DNA of 64,000 nucleotides from Amphibacillus jilinensis Y1 (GCF_000306965.1 NZ_JH976442.1:8415-72414); one strand, 5' to 3'. Shown: positions 8,796-18,186, numbered from the stretch's first letter. The notes: a model not told the origin generated them from the sequence alone. Numbers and translations: made by a program.

Positions 8796-9269
8796 ATGAC
8801 CGTTTATGATTTTACCATTACAACAATAGATGGCGCAGAAAAATCACTCGCTGATTATCGTGGCAGTGTACTATTAATCGTTAATACGGCTACAAAGTGC
8901 GGTTTAAAAAATCAATTTAATGGCTTACAACAACTCTATGATGATTTCAAAGATCAAGGATTTATTGTGTTGGGTTTTCCATGCAATCAATTTTTACATC
9001 AAGAGCCTGGAAGCAACCAACACATTCAACAAACTTGTCAATTGAACTTCGGTGTTAATTTTCCGATATTTAGTAAGATTAAGGTGAATGGAAAAGATGC
9101 ACACCCCCTTTATCAATATTTAACCAATCAAACATCAGGGGTGTTAGGTGGGGCAATCAAATGGAACTTTACTAAATTCCTTATTAATCGCAACGGTGAC
9201 GTTGTTAAACGATTTGCTCCTACCACAGAACCGGAAGAGATGGTTGAAGATATACAAGTTTTGTTTTAA
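8796..9269 (+). CDS. Glutathione peroxidase family thiol peroxidase
   Basis: Peroxide-reducing enzyme of 157 aa in the Cys-GPx (BsaA/GpxA-like) group; in Bacillaceae such proteins usually take electrons from thioredoxin rather than glutathione. ATG 8796 follows AAGGAGGTG. Motifs are NTATKCGLKNQF with peroxidatic Cys35 in place of selenocysteine, GFPCNQF and the KWNFTKF tryptophan-asparagine motif. The gene is likely monocistronic or co-transcribed with the following methyltransferase, 115 bases downstream. Confidence 0.9.
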   Translation: MTVYDFTITTIDGAEKSLADYRGSVLLIVNTATKCGLKNQFNGLQQLYDDFKDQGFIVLGFPCNQFLHQEPGSNQHIQQTCQLNFGVNFPIFSKIKVNGKDAHPLYQYLTNQTSGVLGGAIKWNFTKFLINRNGDVVKRFAPTTEPEEMVEDIQVLF

Positions 9270-9384
9270 AGCTCTCATGACTAAAGACATAAGATTCTTG
9301 GGAAGAGAGTCTACTTGATTGATCATGGTATAAACTACAAACAGCGGTTTCTTTGTATCTTTTAAAATTTTAGGAGGAATTTTT

Positions 9385-10218
9385 ATCAACAATTTATTAA
9401 ACCAGTTGCATGTACCTTTACGATTTGAACAAGCTGATAATGCTTTTTGGCAAAATCCTTATATTTCTAAACAATTATTAGAAGCTCATTTAAGTTCTAA
9501 TACTGAAGGCGCTAGTAGGAGTTTTGCGTTTATTGATAAATCCATTGATTTCATTCAACAAATTGCTCCCCCAAAAGCTTATCAAAAGGTATTAGATTTA
9601 GGTTGTGGTCCGGGCCTTTATAGTGAGCGATTAGCCAAAATTGGTTATAAGGTAACAGGAATTGATTTCTCTGAAAACTCGATTCATTATGCTAAAGAAC
9701 AAGCAAAAAAACTAGATTTTGATATTGAATATCGCTATGAGAATTATTTGCAATTAAATATTTCAAACATCTATGACTTAGCCCTATTAATATATTGTGA
9801 TTATGGTGCTCTTGCGCCTGAAGATCGAAGTAAATTACTTTTAAATATTTGGAACAGTTTAAAGAACGGTGGACAGTTGTTATTAGATGTTTTCTCTCAG
9901 AAAAAATTTGATCAGTTCAAGGAGGAACAATATTGGAGTTTTAATGAAAATGGTGGTTTTTGGTCAAAGCATTCTTATGTAGCGATCGGTAGAAATCTTA
10001 AATATTCTGATAGAGTAACATTAGAGCAAACAACAGTGGTAACCGATGATAAAATAGAAACCTACAACATTTGGCATCAATTCTTCACAAGGGAATTATT
10101 AATCGAAGAGGTAACTGCTGTAGGGTTTACTATAAAAGAAATTTACGATGATGTTTCTGGAAAAAACTATACCGAAGGCAATCAAACGATTGCTTTATTG
10201 ATAGAAAAAAACGAATAA
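9385..10218 (+). CDS. Class I SAM-dependent methyltransferase with probable ATC start
   Basis: Methyltransferase of unknown substrate. Motif I is VLDLGCGPGLYSERLA, followed by the acidic end of strand 2 (VTGIDFS). A perfect TAGGAGGA (9371-9378) is placed for initiation at ATC 9385, giving a product beginning (M)NNLLNQLHVP, which resembles the N-terminus I expect for this family. The nearest conventional start is TTG 9406, 28 bases after the Shine-Dalgarno site and too far. No in-frame ATG or GTG exists between the upstream TAA (9331) and 9406. Either a rare ATC start is used or a start codon was lost by point mutation. The rest of the frame (about 277 aa) is intact. Confidence 0.75.
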   Translation: MNNLLNQLHVPLRFEQADNAFWQNPYISKQLLEAHLSSNTEGASRSFAFIDKSIDFIQQIAPPKAYQKVLDLGCGPGLYSERLAKIGYKVTGIDFSENSIHYAKEQAKKLDFDIEYRYENYLQLNISNIYDLALLIYCDYGALAPEDRSKLLLNIWNSLKNGGQLLLDVFSQKKFDQFKEEQYWSFNENGGFWSKHSYVAIGRNLKYSDRVTLEQTTVVTDDKIETYNIWHQFFTRELLIEEVTAVGFTIKEIYDDVSGKNYTEGNQTIALLIEKNE

Positions 10219-10663
10219 ATTGAACCATTGATTAGGAGGCTAGCCATTAATAGACTAGTCGTCCTCTCACATCGTCACAGCATGATGCATAGCTTTACTT
10301 TTCTACATGTCACCATCTAGGGAATTCTAGTTCAATTTAGTCATTCATTTGCTGTTCATGTTTAGTCCTTCGCCTTTAATTCCTCTTGAAAGTGGTCTTT
10401 ACTACGACGCTATGCGTACCAATATCAGCGTTTCACTAACTAGAAAAAAGCATTGAGTCTGAGACAAAACAAAAATATGTTTTGTTCCAGACCCTGGCAT
10501 CCTTACTTTATTCTAATTACTCTTTGCAACAAACGTTTCTTTCATTATTTGATCGTTTTCGTTTTGCGTCCATTTCTCTTTCATTTCTTCTAGCCATCAA
10601 TATTCACCCCATGCTTATTTTGCATAAAAGTATCGATCTCACCTCGTCTAAAGTAAAATTCAG
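10219..10663. other. Intergenic region between convergent genes
   Basis: No convincing frame. It contains short palindromes near 10233-10262 and the GAGACAAAAC hairpin listed separately. A 61-codon plus-strand frame at its end lacks a ribosome site and overlaps the permease 3' end, so it is not called. Confidence 0.5.
10453..10495. repeat. GAGACAAAA-type hairpin, short member
   Basis: AGTCTGAGACAAAACA pairs with TGTTTTGTTCCAGACC. On the minus strand it is followed by T-rich sequence and could terminate the ABC transporter transcript. Its arms resemble the outer arms of the elements at 18841-19259 and 38402-38525. Confidence 0.55.
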
Positions 10664-13246
10664 TTAGATATTCTCTTGTTTTAAACCATCTATGATATTT
10701 TCCTTCTTAATTTTACCACTAGAATATAGCATGGCAGCACTGACAATAATAAAGATCATTACGATTACAAACAGAATGCCCATCCATGGTAGCATAAAGC
10801 TGTATTCAAAGGTTTCTTGCATGGACCAGTAAATCAAGAACATCACACCAACACTGATTGGTAATCCATAAATTAGGGCCTTTATTCCATAAAAAATACT
10901 TTCATAATTAATCATTTTGTTAAAGCCTTTTGGCGTCATACCAACAGACCTTAGCATCGCAAATTCACGTTTACGCAATGAAATACTCGTCGAAATCGTA
11001 TTAAAAATATTCGCAATCGAGATTAACGAAATCAAGGTGATGAAACCATAGATGAAGACGGATAACAATAAAATCAACTGTTGGTCCTCTTGCCTCCTTT
11101 GGTAAACATTGTAGACATGCATAGATGACTCTTTCACATCATCTATTGCCTCTTGCGTTACCATTGGGTCTGAACTGTTCATGTATAGGTAGTGATTCCC
11201 ATCTGATTTTAAGTCTTCTGTGATTAAATCGTCAATCATGTTATTGGAAACAATTGCAATTAGAGTGCCCGGACTCGCTAAATTAATCCCCATTGGAACG
11301 TGATCCGTTAATGTACCAATCTCTATTTCGCTTACATCCTGCTCTTCCTCTATTTCATGATTATCGGGATGTAGACTAAGCCGTTCTCCAGGCTCAGTAT
11401 AAATAGATTTTTCTTCAATGATCTTGCCTGATCCATTGTAATGTATGCTCTTATCAATCACAATTGCTGTAGCATTCTCCTGAGCATTGGGATCAAAGTT
11501 AATCTCTTTTGCATAGGCTTGAAAACTCTCATCATCCAACGCGACTAAATTTATACTGTAATTATATTTGCCGTCTTGCAATGCCTCTTCATCGCTCTCA
11601 ACAGATTCTTTCAAACTCTGCGCAATGTCTGATTGATCAATCGATGTTGAAAAGTAATATTCTTCAATCGAACTAGATTCCGTCACATGACTTAGATTAG
11701 CAAACACGTCTACGTCTAATTCCGAGATTTCATCACTACTGAATATTTGAATGTCATAATTATAATTAGCTTGCGTTAATTCCAATCCTTTCTCTAAACT
11801 AGAGGTGAAAAAGGTAACGGTCAAAAACAAAACAATGCTGATTATTAAGGAGAAAACAGTGGCTTGATATCTCCGTTTATTTCTTTTTAAGTTTTTCAAA
11901 CCTATTTCCGCTTCAAGTCCAAATATCTTTCGAACAAGTTTCGACGTTTTTACTGTTTTCTTAGACAGTTTGACATCTTGTGTTTGCCTGATGGCATCGA
12001 TCGCAGAAATCTTAGCTGCTTTTCGCGCTGGGAGATAGGTAGAAATAAAAATGGTAACGATTGAAACACTACAGGCGACTAAAATGGAAACTGGTGTTAC
12101 CACCACTTCAAGCCTCTGGGTCGTATATAATGCGTCACCAATCAAGGTGTTAATAAAATGGAAAGTAATCGCCATCCCAACAAGACCAGCTACAATTCCA
12201 ACAGGAATACTCATTGCGCCAATAACTGCCCCTTCAAAAAAGACCGAGTTTCGCTTCTGTTTTTTCGTCGCGCCTACACTCGAAAGCATTCCTAAATGTC
12301 GCGAACGTTCCGAAACACTAATAGCAAACGCATTATATATAAGCGAAACAGCACCAACAATAATCACAGCCATAATAATGCCCACTAACGAGTACATAGT
12401 TGCTTGTAAACCATCATTACCAGTCACACCATAATATCGGAGTAATTCACTGTTATATCTGATATTTTCGTGTTCAATATTATGTTGGTCAGCAAAATTT
12501 TCGGCATGTTGATAAAGCGATCGATTGATCTTATTAAGTACAACCGATGCATTGACCGTATCTGTTGGCGTCAATAGTTCCTCATCAAGATAGCTAATGA
12601 CTGTATAACCGGGTGACCAATAAGGTTCCCATTCTGGTCGAGCAATCGTACCCACAATCTCGTATGTTTCTGTCTCTGTATTATCCAACTGCTCACTTAT
12701 CTCATTGTCTTCATTCCGTCTAAGTGAATCATCTTGTAACAATTCACGATCCTCTAGGTCATAAGAGCGTTTACCCACATCGATGGTTAATTGATCACCA
12801 ATTTGATAAGTTACGTTAGCATTATCTGCAATAGTATCCGAGATAACAATCTCTTTTTCAGCTCTGGGTAGACGACCACTCGTTAATGCAATTGGAAATC
12901 GCTCCAAGCCTTCTGAACTATATTCCTTAATAAACAGATAAGGCTTTTCGGTATTTTCTGAGTTTTCTAGCACCGCATAGCCACGATCATTGGAAATGAT
13001 TAGATCTTTTGTTACATCATCCTGTTCAATTAGACTTAATTGTTCGGAATTGATATTCTGGTATTCAACGTGCCATTCTCCACCCCTTGCGATGGTTTCC
13101 CTTTTCATCAAATCCACAAATGAAACACCAATGGTTGCCACTGCGGTCAGCATCGCTACAGAAATAATTACACCGATAATGGTAACGAGCGTTCTTCGTT
13201 TGTTCTCCTTTAAATGTCTGATTGTCAGTTTATTGATGACATTCAT
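10664..13246 (-). CDS. ABC transporter permease with two FtsX domains
   Basis: Integral membrane protein of 860 aa in the MacB/FtsX permease class. Residues about 18-40 form the first span, followed by a large extracytoplasmic domain (about 41-280), then a three-span FtsX block (about 285-420, with the SERSRHLGMLSSVGAT coupling segment). A second copy of this layout follows: span at about 465-485, extracytoplasmic domain, three spans with SLRKREFAMLRSVGMT. It overlaps the ATPase gene by four bases and sits beside a dedicated two-component system. Such modules commonly export or detoxify envelope-active peptides or lipids; the substrate is unknown. Confidence 0.87.
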   Translation of the reverse strand: MNVINKLTIRHLKENKRRTLVTIIGVIISVAMLTAVATIGVSFVDLMKRETIARGGEWHVEYQNINSEQLSLIEQDDVTKDLIISNDRGYAVLENSENTEKPYLFIKEYSSEGLERFPIALTSGRLPRAEKEIVISDTIADNANVTYQIGDQLTIDVGKRSYDLEDRELLQDDSLRRNEDNEISEQLDNTETETYEIVGTIARPEWEPYWSPGYTVISYLDEELLTPTDTVNASVVLNKINRSLYQHAENFADQHNIEHENIRYNSELLRYYGVTGNDGLQATMYSLVGIIMAVIIVGAVSLIYNAFAISVSERSRHLGMLSSVGATKKQKRNSVFFEGAVIGAMSIPVGIVAGLVGMAITFHFINTLIGDALYTTQRLEVVVTPVSILVACSVSIVTIFISTYLPARKAAKISAIDAIRQTQDVKLSKKTVKTSKLVRKIFGLEAEIGLKNLKRNKRRYQATVFSLIISIVLFLTVTFFTSSLEKGLELTQANYNYDIQIFSSDEISELDVDVFANLSHVTESSSIEEYYFSTSIDQSDIAQSLKESVESDEEALQDGKYNYSINLVALDDESFQAYAKEINFDPNAQENATAIVIDKSIHYNGSGKIIEEKSIYTEPGERLSLHPDNHEIEEEQDVSEIEIGTLTDHVPMGINLASPGTLIAIVSNNMIDDLITEDLKSDGNHYLYMNSSDPMVTQEAIDDVKESSMHVYNVYQRRQEDQQLILLLSVFIYGFITLISLISIANIFNTISTSISLRKREFAMLRSVGMTPKGFNKMINYESIFYGIKALIYGLPISVGVMFLIYWSMQETFEYSFMLPWMGILFVIVMIFIIVSAAMLYSSGKIKKENIIDGLKQENI

Positions 13247-13926
13247 GACCGAATCACCTCATCTTTAGCGATCCTGCCATCCTCAATGGAAATCACCCGA
13301 TCAGCTTGGGCAGCTATGCGCTCATCATGACTAATCACAATCAGCGTTTGATTGTACGTTTTATTAAATAGCTTTAATAACTCCATAATTTCACTGCTGT
13401 TCTTACTATCTAAGTTACCAGTCGGCTCATCAGCTAACATCAGTGCTGGATTACTAATTAATGCTCTTCCAATCGACACCCGCTGTTGTTGTCCGCCAGA
13501 GAGTTGATTCGGCAAATGGGATAAGCGATTCTCTAACCCCAAACGCGCGACAATCGAATCCAGTTGTTTTTTTTCAACTTTATGTTGATCTAATAACATG
13601 GGTAGCGTAATATTTTCTTCAACAGATAAAATAGGGATAAGATTGTAAAATTGATAGATTAACCCGATTTGACGTCGTCTGAAAATTGCTAATTTCGTCT
13701 CATTCAACTGATAAATATCCGTATGATCAACAAAGACACTACCACTTGTTGGTCGATCAACACCACCTAACAAGTGTAATAAGGTTGATTTTCCAGATCC
13801 AGACGGACCAATGATTACAATAAATTCACCCTTCTCAACTGAAAACGAAACATTATCCAGTGCTTTAACTGCCATGTCCCCTTTACCATAAACTTTAGAT
13901 AGATTTTTTATTTCTAAAATACTCAT
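13243..13926 (-). CDS. ABC transporter ATP-binding protein (MacB/LolD/SalX type)
   Basis: Cytoplasmic ATPase of 227 aa that powers the FtsX-type permease downstream. Walker A is GPSGSGKST (40-48), the Q-loop IYQFYNLIP, the signature [15 protein letters not shown] (about 142-156), Walker [14 protein letters not shown] (about 161-173) and the switch His in VISHD. It starts behind GGAGGTAAC, and its stop overlaps the permease start. The preceding promoter carries a row of GTGAC repeats, the likely binding site of the adjacent response regulator. Confidence 0.92.
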   Translation of the reverse strand: MSILEIKNLSKVYGKGDMAVKALDNVSFSVEKGEFIVIIGPSGSGKSTLLHLLGGVDRPTSGSVFVDHTDIYQLNETKLAIFRRRQIGLIYQFYNLIPILSVEENITLPMLLDQHKVEKKQLDSIVARLGLENRLSHLPNQLSGGQQQRVSIGRALISNPALMLADEPTGNLDSKNSSEIMELLKLFNKTYNQTLIVISHDERIAAQADRVISIEDGRIAKDEVIRS

Positions 13927-13957
13927 TAAGTTACCTCCATAAATTATTATTACCGCT

Positions 13958-14012
13958 AGTATATCTATCTAAAGTGACGATAAGGTGACTGAACAAGTGA
14001 CATTTTAGTCAC
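13958..14012 (-). promoter_or_regulatory. Promoter with GTGAC operator repeats upstream of the ABC genes
   Basis: GTGAC occurs at 13974, 13985 and 13997, 11 and 12 bases apart, and its inverse GTCAC at 14008. AAGTGACATTTTAGTCACTT thus forms a palindrome, with two extra direct repeats toward a minus-strand -10 box (TATACT, 13958-13963). The -35 region is poor and overlapped by a repeat. This is the usual layout for activation by an OmpR-type regulator bound on one face of the helix. Confidence 0.6.
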
Positions 14013-14243
14013 TTATAAAAAAAGCGCTCTCAAATGCAGTAGCAGACAAATACGCCAACGCGGATTGCTGGTATAAATTCAACGACTTGATTCGTTTGAT
14101 CATCTCATGCAATGACCACTTTGCTGCTGTTTTTCAACAGTTTTAAGTGTGTTTATGAATTAGGATGATTAGGAAAATAATTGATCAAAAGTAAAGTAAC
14201 AAAGCATGACTTCCATACATTTCTTAGAATAAAGTGCATATCT
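14013..14243. other. Intergenic region between the two-component and ABC genes
   Basis: No gene or clear terminator seen. The 317-base gap after the kinase gene plus the promoter at 13958-14012 indicates that the ABC genes are a separate transcription unit. Confidence 0.5.
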
Positions 14244-15248
14244 CTATATGACTTGCTTATAAAATTTAATTTGAAATTGCGCGCCTTGCCCTGGTTGACT
14301 GATCACTTCGATCGCCCCACCTTGACTTTTAATAATACTGTACGCCATGGCTAAACCAATACCCACACTGTCCTCATTTGCATTTTTCCCTTTATAAAAC
14401 CGTTTGAAAATATAAGGGATATCTTCTTTTGGAATACCAGGACCATCATCTTCAATTGTTATCTCCGTGGATAATGCGTTTTCCGAAAAGTTGATTTTGA
14501 TCGTCCCCTTATTCTTACTGTGTTCGACACAATTTTTTAAGATATTGAGGATTGCTTCCGCTGTCCAATTCAAGTCTCCTAAAAAAGATACTGTCTCATC
14601 ATTTCCGACCACGAGCTTTAGTTGTTTTATATCAATTGAAATCAAAACTGGTCCGACAGCTTTTCGAATTAAATCAAGTACCTTTACCTGCTCTTTTTTA
14701 AAGAGCACCGTCCCGGCATCTATCTTTGAAAGCTTTAATAATGAGGACACTAACCACTCCATTCTTTCTAATTGCACACTAATATTACGGGTGAATTCAA
14801 TTCGTTTTTCTTCATTCAACTTTGAATCCCTCAACAAATCAGCCATTACCATCATTGATGTCAGCGGTGTTTTTAGTTGGTGTGAAATATCAGAAATAGC
14901 ATGGATTAGCTTGATTTTATCCTCGCGCAAAAGTGATCCCTGCTCAGAAAGTATCGTCGTCACTTTATAAATTTCATTCTTTAAAATACTAAGTTCGCCC
15001 TCTGCATTATCACGCATATCAAGACTATGATCGCCATTCGTTATTCGCCTCAAATAATCGGATAGTCTTTCAATTTCTCGATACCGCCAGCTGGTAAATA
15101 ACAGACTGCAACTCATTAACAAAAGAGCAGTTATTAAAACAAACACGGTTGCTTCAAAAGATAAAAAGACTCGAGCTAGTCCTGTGGCAATTAGACTAAC
15201 TAGACTAAAAATGATGAGGTAGTATCTGATTTCTCGATTGCGTAACAA
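14244..15248 (-). CDS. Intramembrane-sensing histidine kinase (BceS-like architecture)
   Basis: Histidine kinase of about 334 aa with two N-terminal spans (about 9-29 and 33-53) joined by only a few residues, so there is no external sensor domain. This is the architecture of kinases that detect signals through a partner ABC transporter. HisKA has SHQLKTPLTSM with His123, and the HATPase has DDGPGIPKED and DSVGIGLAMAYS. The start is taken as TTG 15246-15248, placed after GGTTGGTGAT and one base beyond the regulator stop; GTG 15278 is an alternative without a ribosome site. The adjacent ABC exporter is the probable sensing partner. Confidence 0.85.
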   Translation of the reverse strand: MLRNREIRYYLIIFSLVSLIATGLARVFLSFEATVFVLITALLLMSCSLLFTSWRYREIERLSDYLRRITNGDHSLDMRDNAEGELSILKNEIYKVTTILSEQGSLLREDKIKLIHAISDISHQLKTPLTSMMVMADLLRDSKLNEEKRIEFTRNISVQLERMEWLVSSLLKLSKIDAGTVLFKKEQVKVLDLIRKAVGPVLISIDIKQLKLVVGNDETVSFLGDLNWTAEAILNILKNCVEHSKNKGTIKINFSENALSTEITIEDDGPGIPKEDIPYIFKRFYKGKNANEDSVGIGLAMAYSIIKSQGGAIEVISQPGQGAQFQIKFYKQVI

Positions 15249-15249
15249 A

Positions 15250-15942
15250 TTAATCACCAACCTTATAGCCCATGCCACGAACCGTTCTAACCAATGTTGG
15301 ATTTTGTGGATCCTCTTCTAACTTCTCTCGTAATCTTTTAACGTATACCGTCAACGTGTTATCATTAACAAAGTCCCCAGTCACATCCCAAATCCGCTCC
15401 AGTAGTTGACTTCTCGTTAACACTTGTCCAATATGATTAGCAAAGATCAGCAATAATCGATATTCTAGGGCTGTCACGAAGACTTCCTCATCATTTTTAT
15501 AAACTTTGCCGGCCAACGTATTAATCCGAATATGATCAATCACAATGATATTCGTTTCACTCTGTGTGTTCGTTTGGGTATGGTAACGACGTAACACCGA
15601 CTTAATCCGCGAAAGCAACTCCCGAACTCGAAATGGCTTCGAAATATAATCATCCGCTCCCATATCCAGACCCATCACCACATTCACTTCATCATCAAAT
15701 GCCGTCAAAAAGATCACCGGCTTCTCACTTTGCTTCTTCACCAACGCACACAAATCATAACCACTACCATCTGGCAACGACAAATCAAATAAACAGAGAT
15801 CAATCTCGGCTAACTGTTGCTCAATTACTTTTTTCGCTGACGCCATATCATGACAAAGCACTGTCTGGTATTCCTCCTGTTGCAATGAGTACTCCAAACC
15901 CGAAGCAATCGTTTTTTCGTCCTCCACTAATAAGATCTTCAC
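15250..15942 (-). CDS. OmpR-family response regulator of the ABC-linked two-component system
   Basis: Response regulator of 230 aa from GTG 15942, which lies after AGAGGTGAT; the longer frame to 16011 has no ribosome site. The receiver shows VEDEK, phosphoacceptor Asp53 (LFDLSLPDG) and ISKPF. The winged-helix half ends with DNTLTVYVKRLREKL and VRTVRGMGYKV, typical of BceR/YxdJ-type regulators. It is transcribed before its kinase. The predicted target is the GTGAC-repeat operator at 13974-14012 in front of the ABC genes. Confidence 0.9.
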   Translation of the reverse strand: MKILLVEDEKTIASGLEYSLQQEEYQTVLCHDMASAKKVIEQQLAEIDLCLFDLSLPDGSGYDLCALVKKQSEKPVIFLTAFDDEVNVVMGLDMGADDYISKPFRVRELLSRIKSVLRRYHTQTNTQSETNIIVIDHIRINTLAGKVYKNDEEVFVTALEYRLLLIFANHIGQVLTRSQLLERIWDVTGDFVNDNTLTVYVKRLREKLEEDPQNPTLVRTVRGMGYKVGD

Positions 15943-16112
15943 ACTATCACCTCTGATTAATTTCTTAATTGGCATTTTCAAAAGGCTTTGAGTCTTACCA
16001 ATCAACACCATAGAACATTATCTTTATTATTTCATGGAAAGAAAGTAACGATTTCACCCCATCTTAAAAAATGTCCGTCTTAAGCTATCATCTCGAATAA
16101 CTTCGAGTTTGA

Positions 16113-16379
16113 TTAGCCACGATACTTTATTGCCAATCCCTTCAAGAAGTTCCTTGCGTATCGATCACCACATTCTTTATAATTTCGATGCCCTTCTTTT
16201 CGCAGAACTGCACTCAGTTCACTGTTCGATAGATAAACGCCTGATTCTGCTAAAAGAGCAAGGATCTCTTCACTTGTTAGTGAAAGTGCGATTTTAACTT
16301 TTTTAAGCATAACATTATTGACATTTCCCTGATTCAAATCATGTTTTTGAGGTTCTTTCTGTCTTGAATCCTGTTTTCC
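16113..16379 (-). pseudogene. DUF1456 (YehS-like) gene, 3' part, separated by the IS insertion
   Basis: The frame runs from about GGAAAACAG (16371-16379) and reads GKQDSRQKEPQKHDLNQGNV, then NNVMLKKVKIALSLTSEEI and a C-terminus EGHRNYKECGDRYARNFLKG. This is the second repeat of DUF1456 proteins. The matching N-terminal half lies at 18187-18427 on the same strand, and the join AAA-AGA-GGA-AAA restores the family sequence FKRGKQ. The two halves are about 1.8 kb apart with a transposon between them, so the gene is broken. DUF1456 has no established function. Confidence 0.85.
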
Positions 16380-16499
16380 TCCCTCAATAAATTAATATAT
16401 TCTTAGAATTTCAACGCTTTACTTCTTATTTCTCTTGATTACTTGAAGCTCACGCCAGGTGCACTTACTATTGTTTCTAAATTATAATAAATATGGAAT

Positions 16500-16765
16500 T
16501 TAGATGACATACGTCGGACAAGGTAACGGACTTTTTTCCATTAAATGGTTAATAACGTATGATCGCACAATGGATCTCCACTTTCACATGGCGGTGGACC
16601 CTCCCACGTCTCTCGGCGTCAATGCGCGTAAATTCCTTCGTTCGACCTGACCATGGTGGAGGCCGGAAATGCTCCTTTAGTGGGTCGTTGCCCTGATGGA
16701 TGTAATAACGACCGGCTTCTCCGTGCTTCAATTGTCAAAAGTTTGATTGTAAAACGATGGTACTG
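16500..16765 (-). ncRNA. Candidate bridge/seek RNA of the IS110-family element
   Basis: The non-coding stretch after the transposase stop is far more structured and GC-rich than its surroundings. On the minus strand GGTCGTT and AACGACC (16683-16713) enclose a 17-nt loop, and GGTCCAC...GTGGAGATCC forms a second stem-loop with a loop of about 12 nt. IS110-family recombinases use an RNA from a non-coding end with loops that read target and donor DNA; in IS1111 elements it lies 3' of the transposase, as here. The exact ends and guide loops were not resolved. Confidence 0.5.
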
Positions 16766-16772
16766 TTTTTTG

Positions 16773-18059
16773 TTATGCTGCTTCCGGTGTGTCTGAAATC
16801 ATTGGGATATCCCGAATCATTTGTTCTTCACTGAATGTGCAGTTTCGTGTACCTATTAAGAAAAAGATCTTAATTAATTTCCTGCTTAATGCGATAAAAG
16901 ATTGCTTTCCTGACAATGGATTGGTCGTTCGATAGCGATAATAATGGTGTAGTTGTTTAAAACCATCATTGTGTAATGATAAGGGTCTGGCCACTTGATA
17001 CAATAAGTTTCGCAGTCTTTTACGTCCTCGTTTGGTGATAGTTGTCTGACCCTTGAAGTAACCTGATTGGTTCAACTTTAAATTTAATCCCGCTAATTTA
17101 ATGATTTGGCGTGGATCTTGATAATTCGATAAATCACCAACTTCTGCGAAAAAACCAGCAACAGTAATGGCGCTGACACCTTTGATCGCCATCATCTCTT
17201 CAGAACCAGGGATGTGAAGAACGAGTTCTTTTAGTTGTGCTTCGAGAGCGATTAGTCGTTCTTCCAACGCCTGATACTGATCAAGAAGATAACGAATCTC
17301 TTGGCGTCCCATTTGTAATCCTACTTGAAGGCCCACGCTATTTTCTGCTACTTCTTTTAAGGCCTGAATACGTTTGATTCCCACTGCCCGTGTTGCAGCC
17401 TGTTTGACTTCCATCAGTAAGGTTTCTTCAGATGCCGCTCGAATATCTTCTGGCAAATAACCCTTATCTAGTAAATGGAAGGCAGCTTTTCCTGTCCAAT
17501 CTTTAAAGACCGTCAGAAACTCTGGGAAATAGCGATCTAATGCATTATGCATTTGCGCTTTAATCGACGCTATATCCTCTTGAATCATGTCATAGAGCTT
17601 CATACCTTCTCGCAATTCCGCATAAACATCCTCTGGTAACGTTGGTTCGTGGTAACGACCGTCACGCATGACCTGTGCGATGACTTTCGCATCTTTTGTG
17701 TCATTCTTCGTTGGAGAATCGTCGTCCATTTCCTTGAACCGCTTTACCTTCATCGGATTGACAACCACCACGGAAATGTCTCGCGCCTTCAAATAATAGG
17801 CTAGATTAAGCCAATAGTGGCCAGTAGGTTCCATACCAATTAGTAAATTAGGTCGGTCATGTTGCTCGGACAGGTTTTTGGCCCATTCTATCAACGCTAA
17901 GAACCCTTGATAAGAATTGGTGAATACCAGTCGTTTCACCAGATCTCGACCACGATCATCTATTGCCCGTGCTACATGTTTGTGTTTGGCTACATCAACC
18001 CCAATGATCAAGCTTTGCTCGTTGACTTGTGCTATTCGTTTATTTTGTGTAAAATCCAT
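16773..18059 (-). CDS. IS110-family DEDD transposase
   Basis: RNA-guided recombinase of 428 aa. The N-terminal RuvC-like DEDD domain shows GVDVAKHKH (first Asp), GMEPTGHYW (Glu) and KNDTKDAKV (Asp pair). A coiled-coil linker lies at about 195-280. The C-terminal Transposase_20 domain has IPGSEEMMAIKGVSAITVAGF and a Ser in the LSGKQSFIALSRK region. The frame is intact and full-length, with GGAGGACTTCTAAT before the ATG, so the element may still be active. Confidence 0.93.
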   Translation of the reverse strand: MDFTQNKRIAQVNEQSLIIGVDVAKHKHVARAIDDRGRDLVKRLVFTNSYQGFLALIEWAKNLSEQHDRPNLLIGMEPTGHYWLNLAYYLKARDISVVVVNPMKVKRFKEMDDDSPTKNDTKDAKVIAQVMRDGRYHEPTLPEDVYAELREGMKLYDMIQEDIASIKAQMHNALDRYFPEFLTVFKDWTGKAAFHLLDKGYLPEDIRAASEETLLMEVKQAATRAVGIKRIQALKEVAENSVGLQVGLQMGRQEIRYLLDQYQALEERLIALEAQLKELVLHIPGSEEMMAIKGVSAITVAGFFAEVGDLSNYQDPRQIIKLAGLNLKLNQSGYFKGQTTITKRGRKRLRNLLYQVARPLSLHNDGFKQLHHYYRYRTTNPLSGKQSFIALSRKLIKIFFLIGTRNCTFSEEQMIRDIPMISDTPEAA

Positions 18060-18186
18060 ATTAGAAGTCCTCCTTCGGTACTTAATTCGAGGTCATGCAT
18101 GACACTCTCTATCGTACCAGGGGGACTTTTTTTATGCATTTGTCAGATTCGGCGATTATCCTTCAAATTTTCTTATTACAGGAATG

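Larger units (their letters stand above)
16380..18186 (-). mobile_element. IS110/IS1111-type insertion sequence
   Basis: The segment between the two halves of DUF1456 is about 1.8 kb. It holds one complete DEDD transposase, about 120 bases upstream of it and about 390 bases downstream. There are no long terminal inverted repeats and no obvious target duplication, as expected for this family. The boundaries are set by where the DUF1456 reading frame stops making sense, so they are good to a few bases at most. AAAAAAGTCC occurs near both ends of the transposase region (near 18125 and 16530). The long downstream non-coding part favours the IS1111 subgroup. Confidence 0.8.

Noticed and set aside
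10482-10667. 61-codon plus-strand frame before the permease 3' end
   Set aside because: No Shine-Dalgarno site, overlaps a hairpin and the permease end, low-complexity composition.
16549-16731. 60-codon minus-strand frame after the IS transposase
   Set aside because: Lies in the structured non-coding end of the IS; better explained as guide RNA than as protein.
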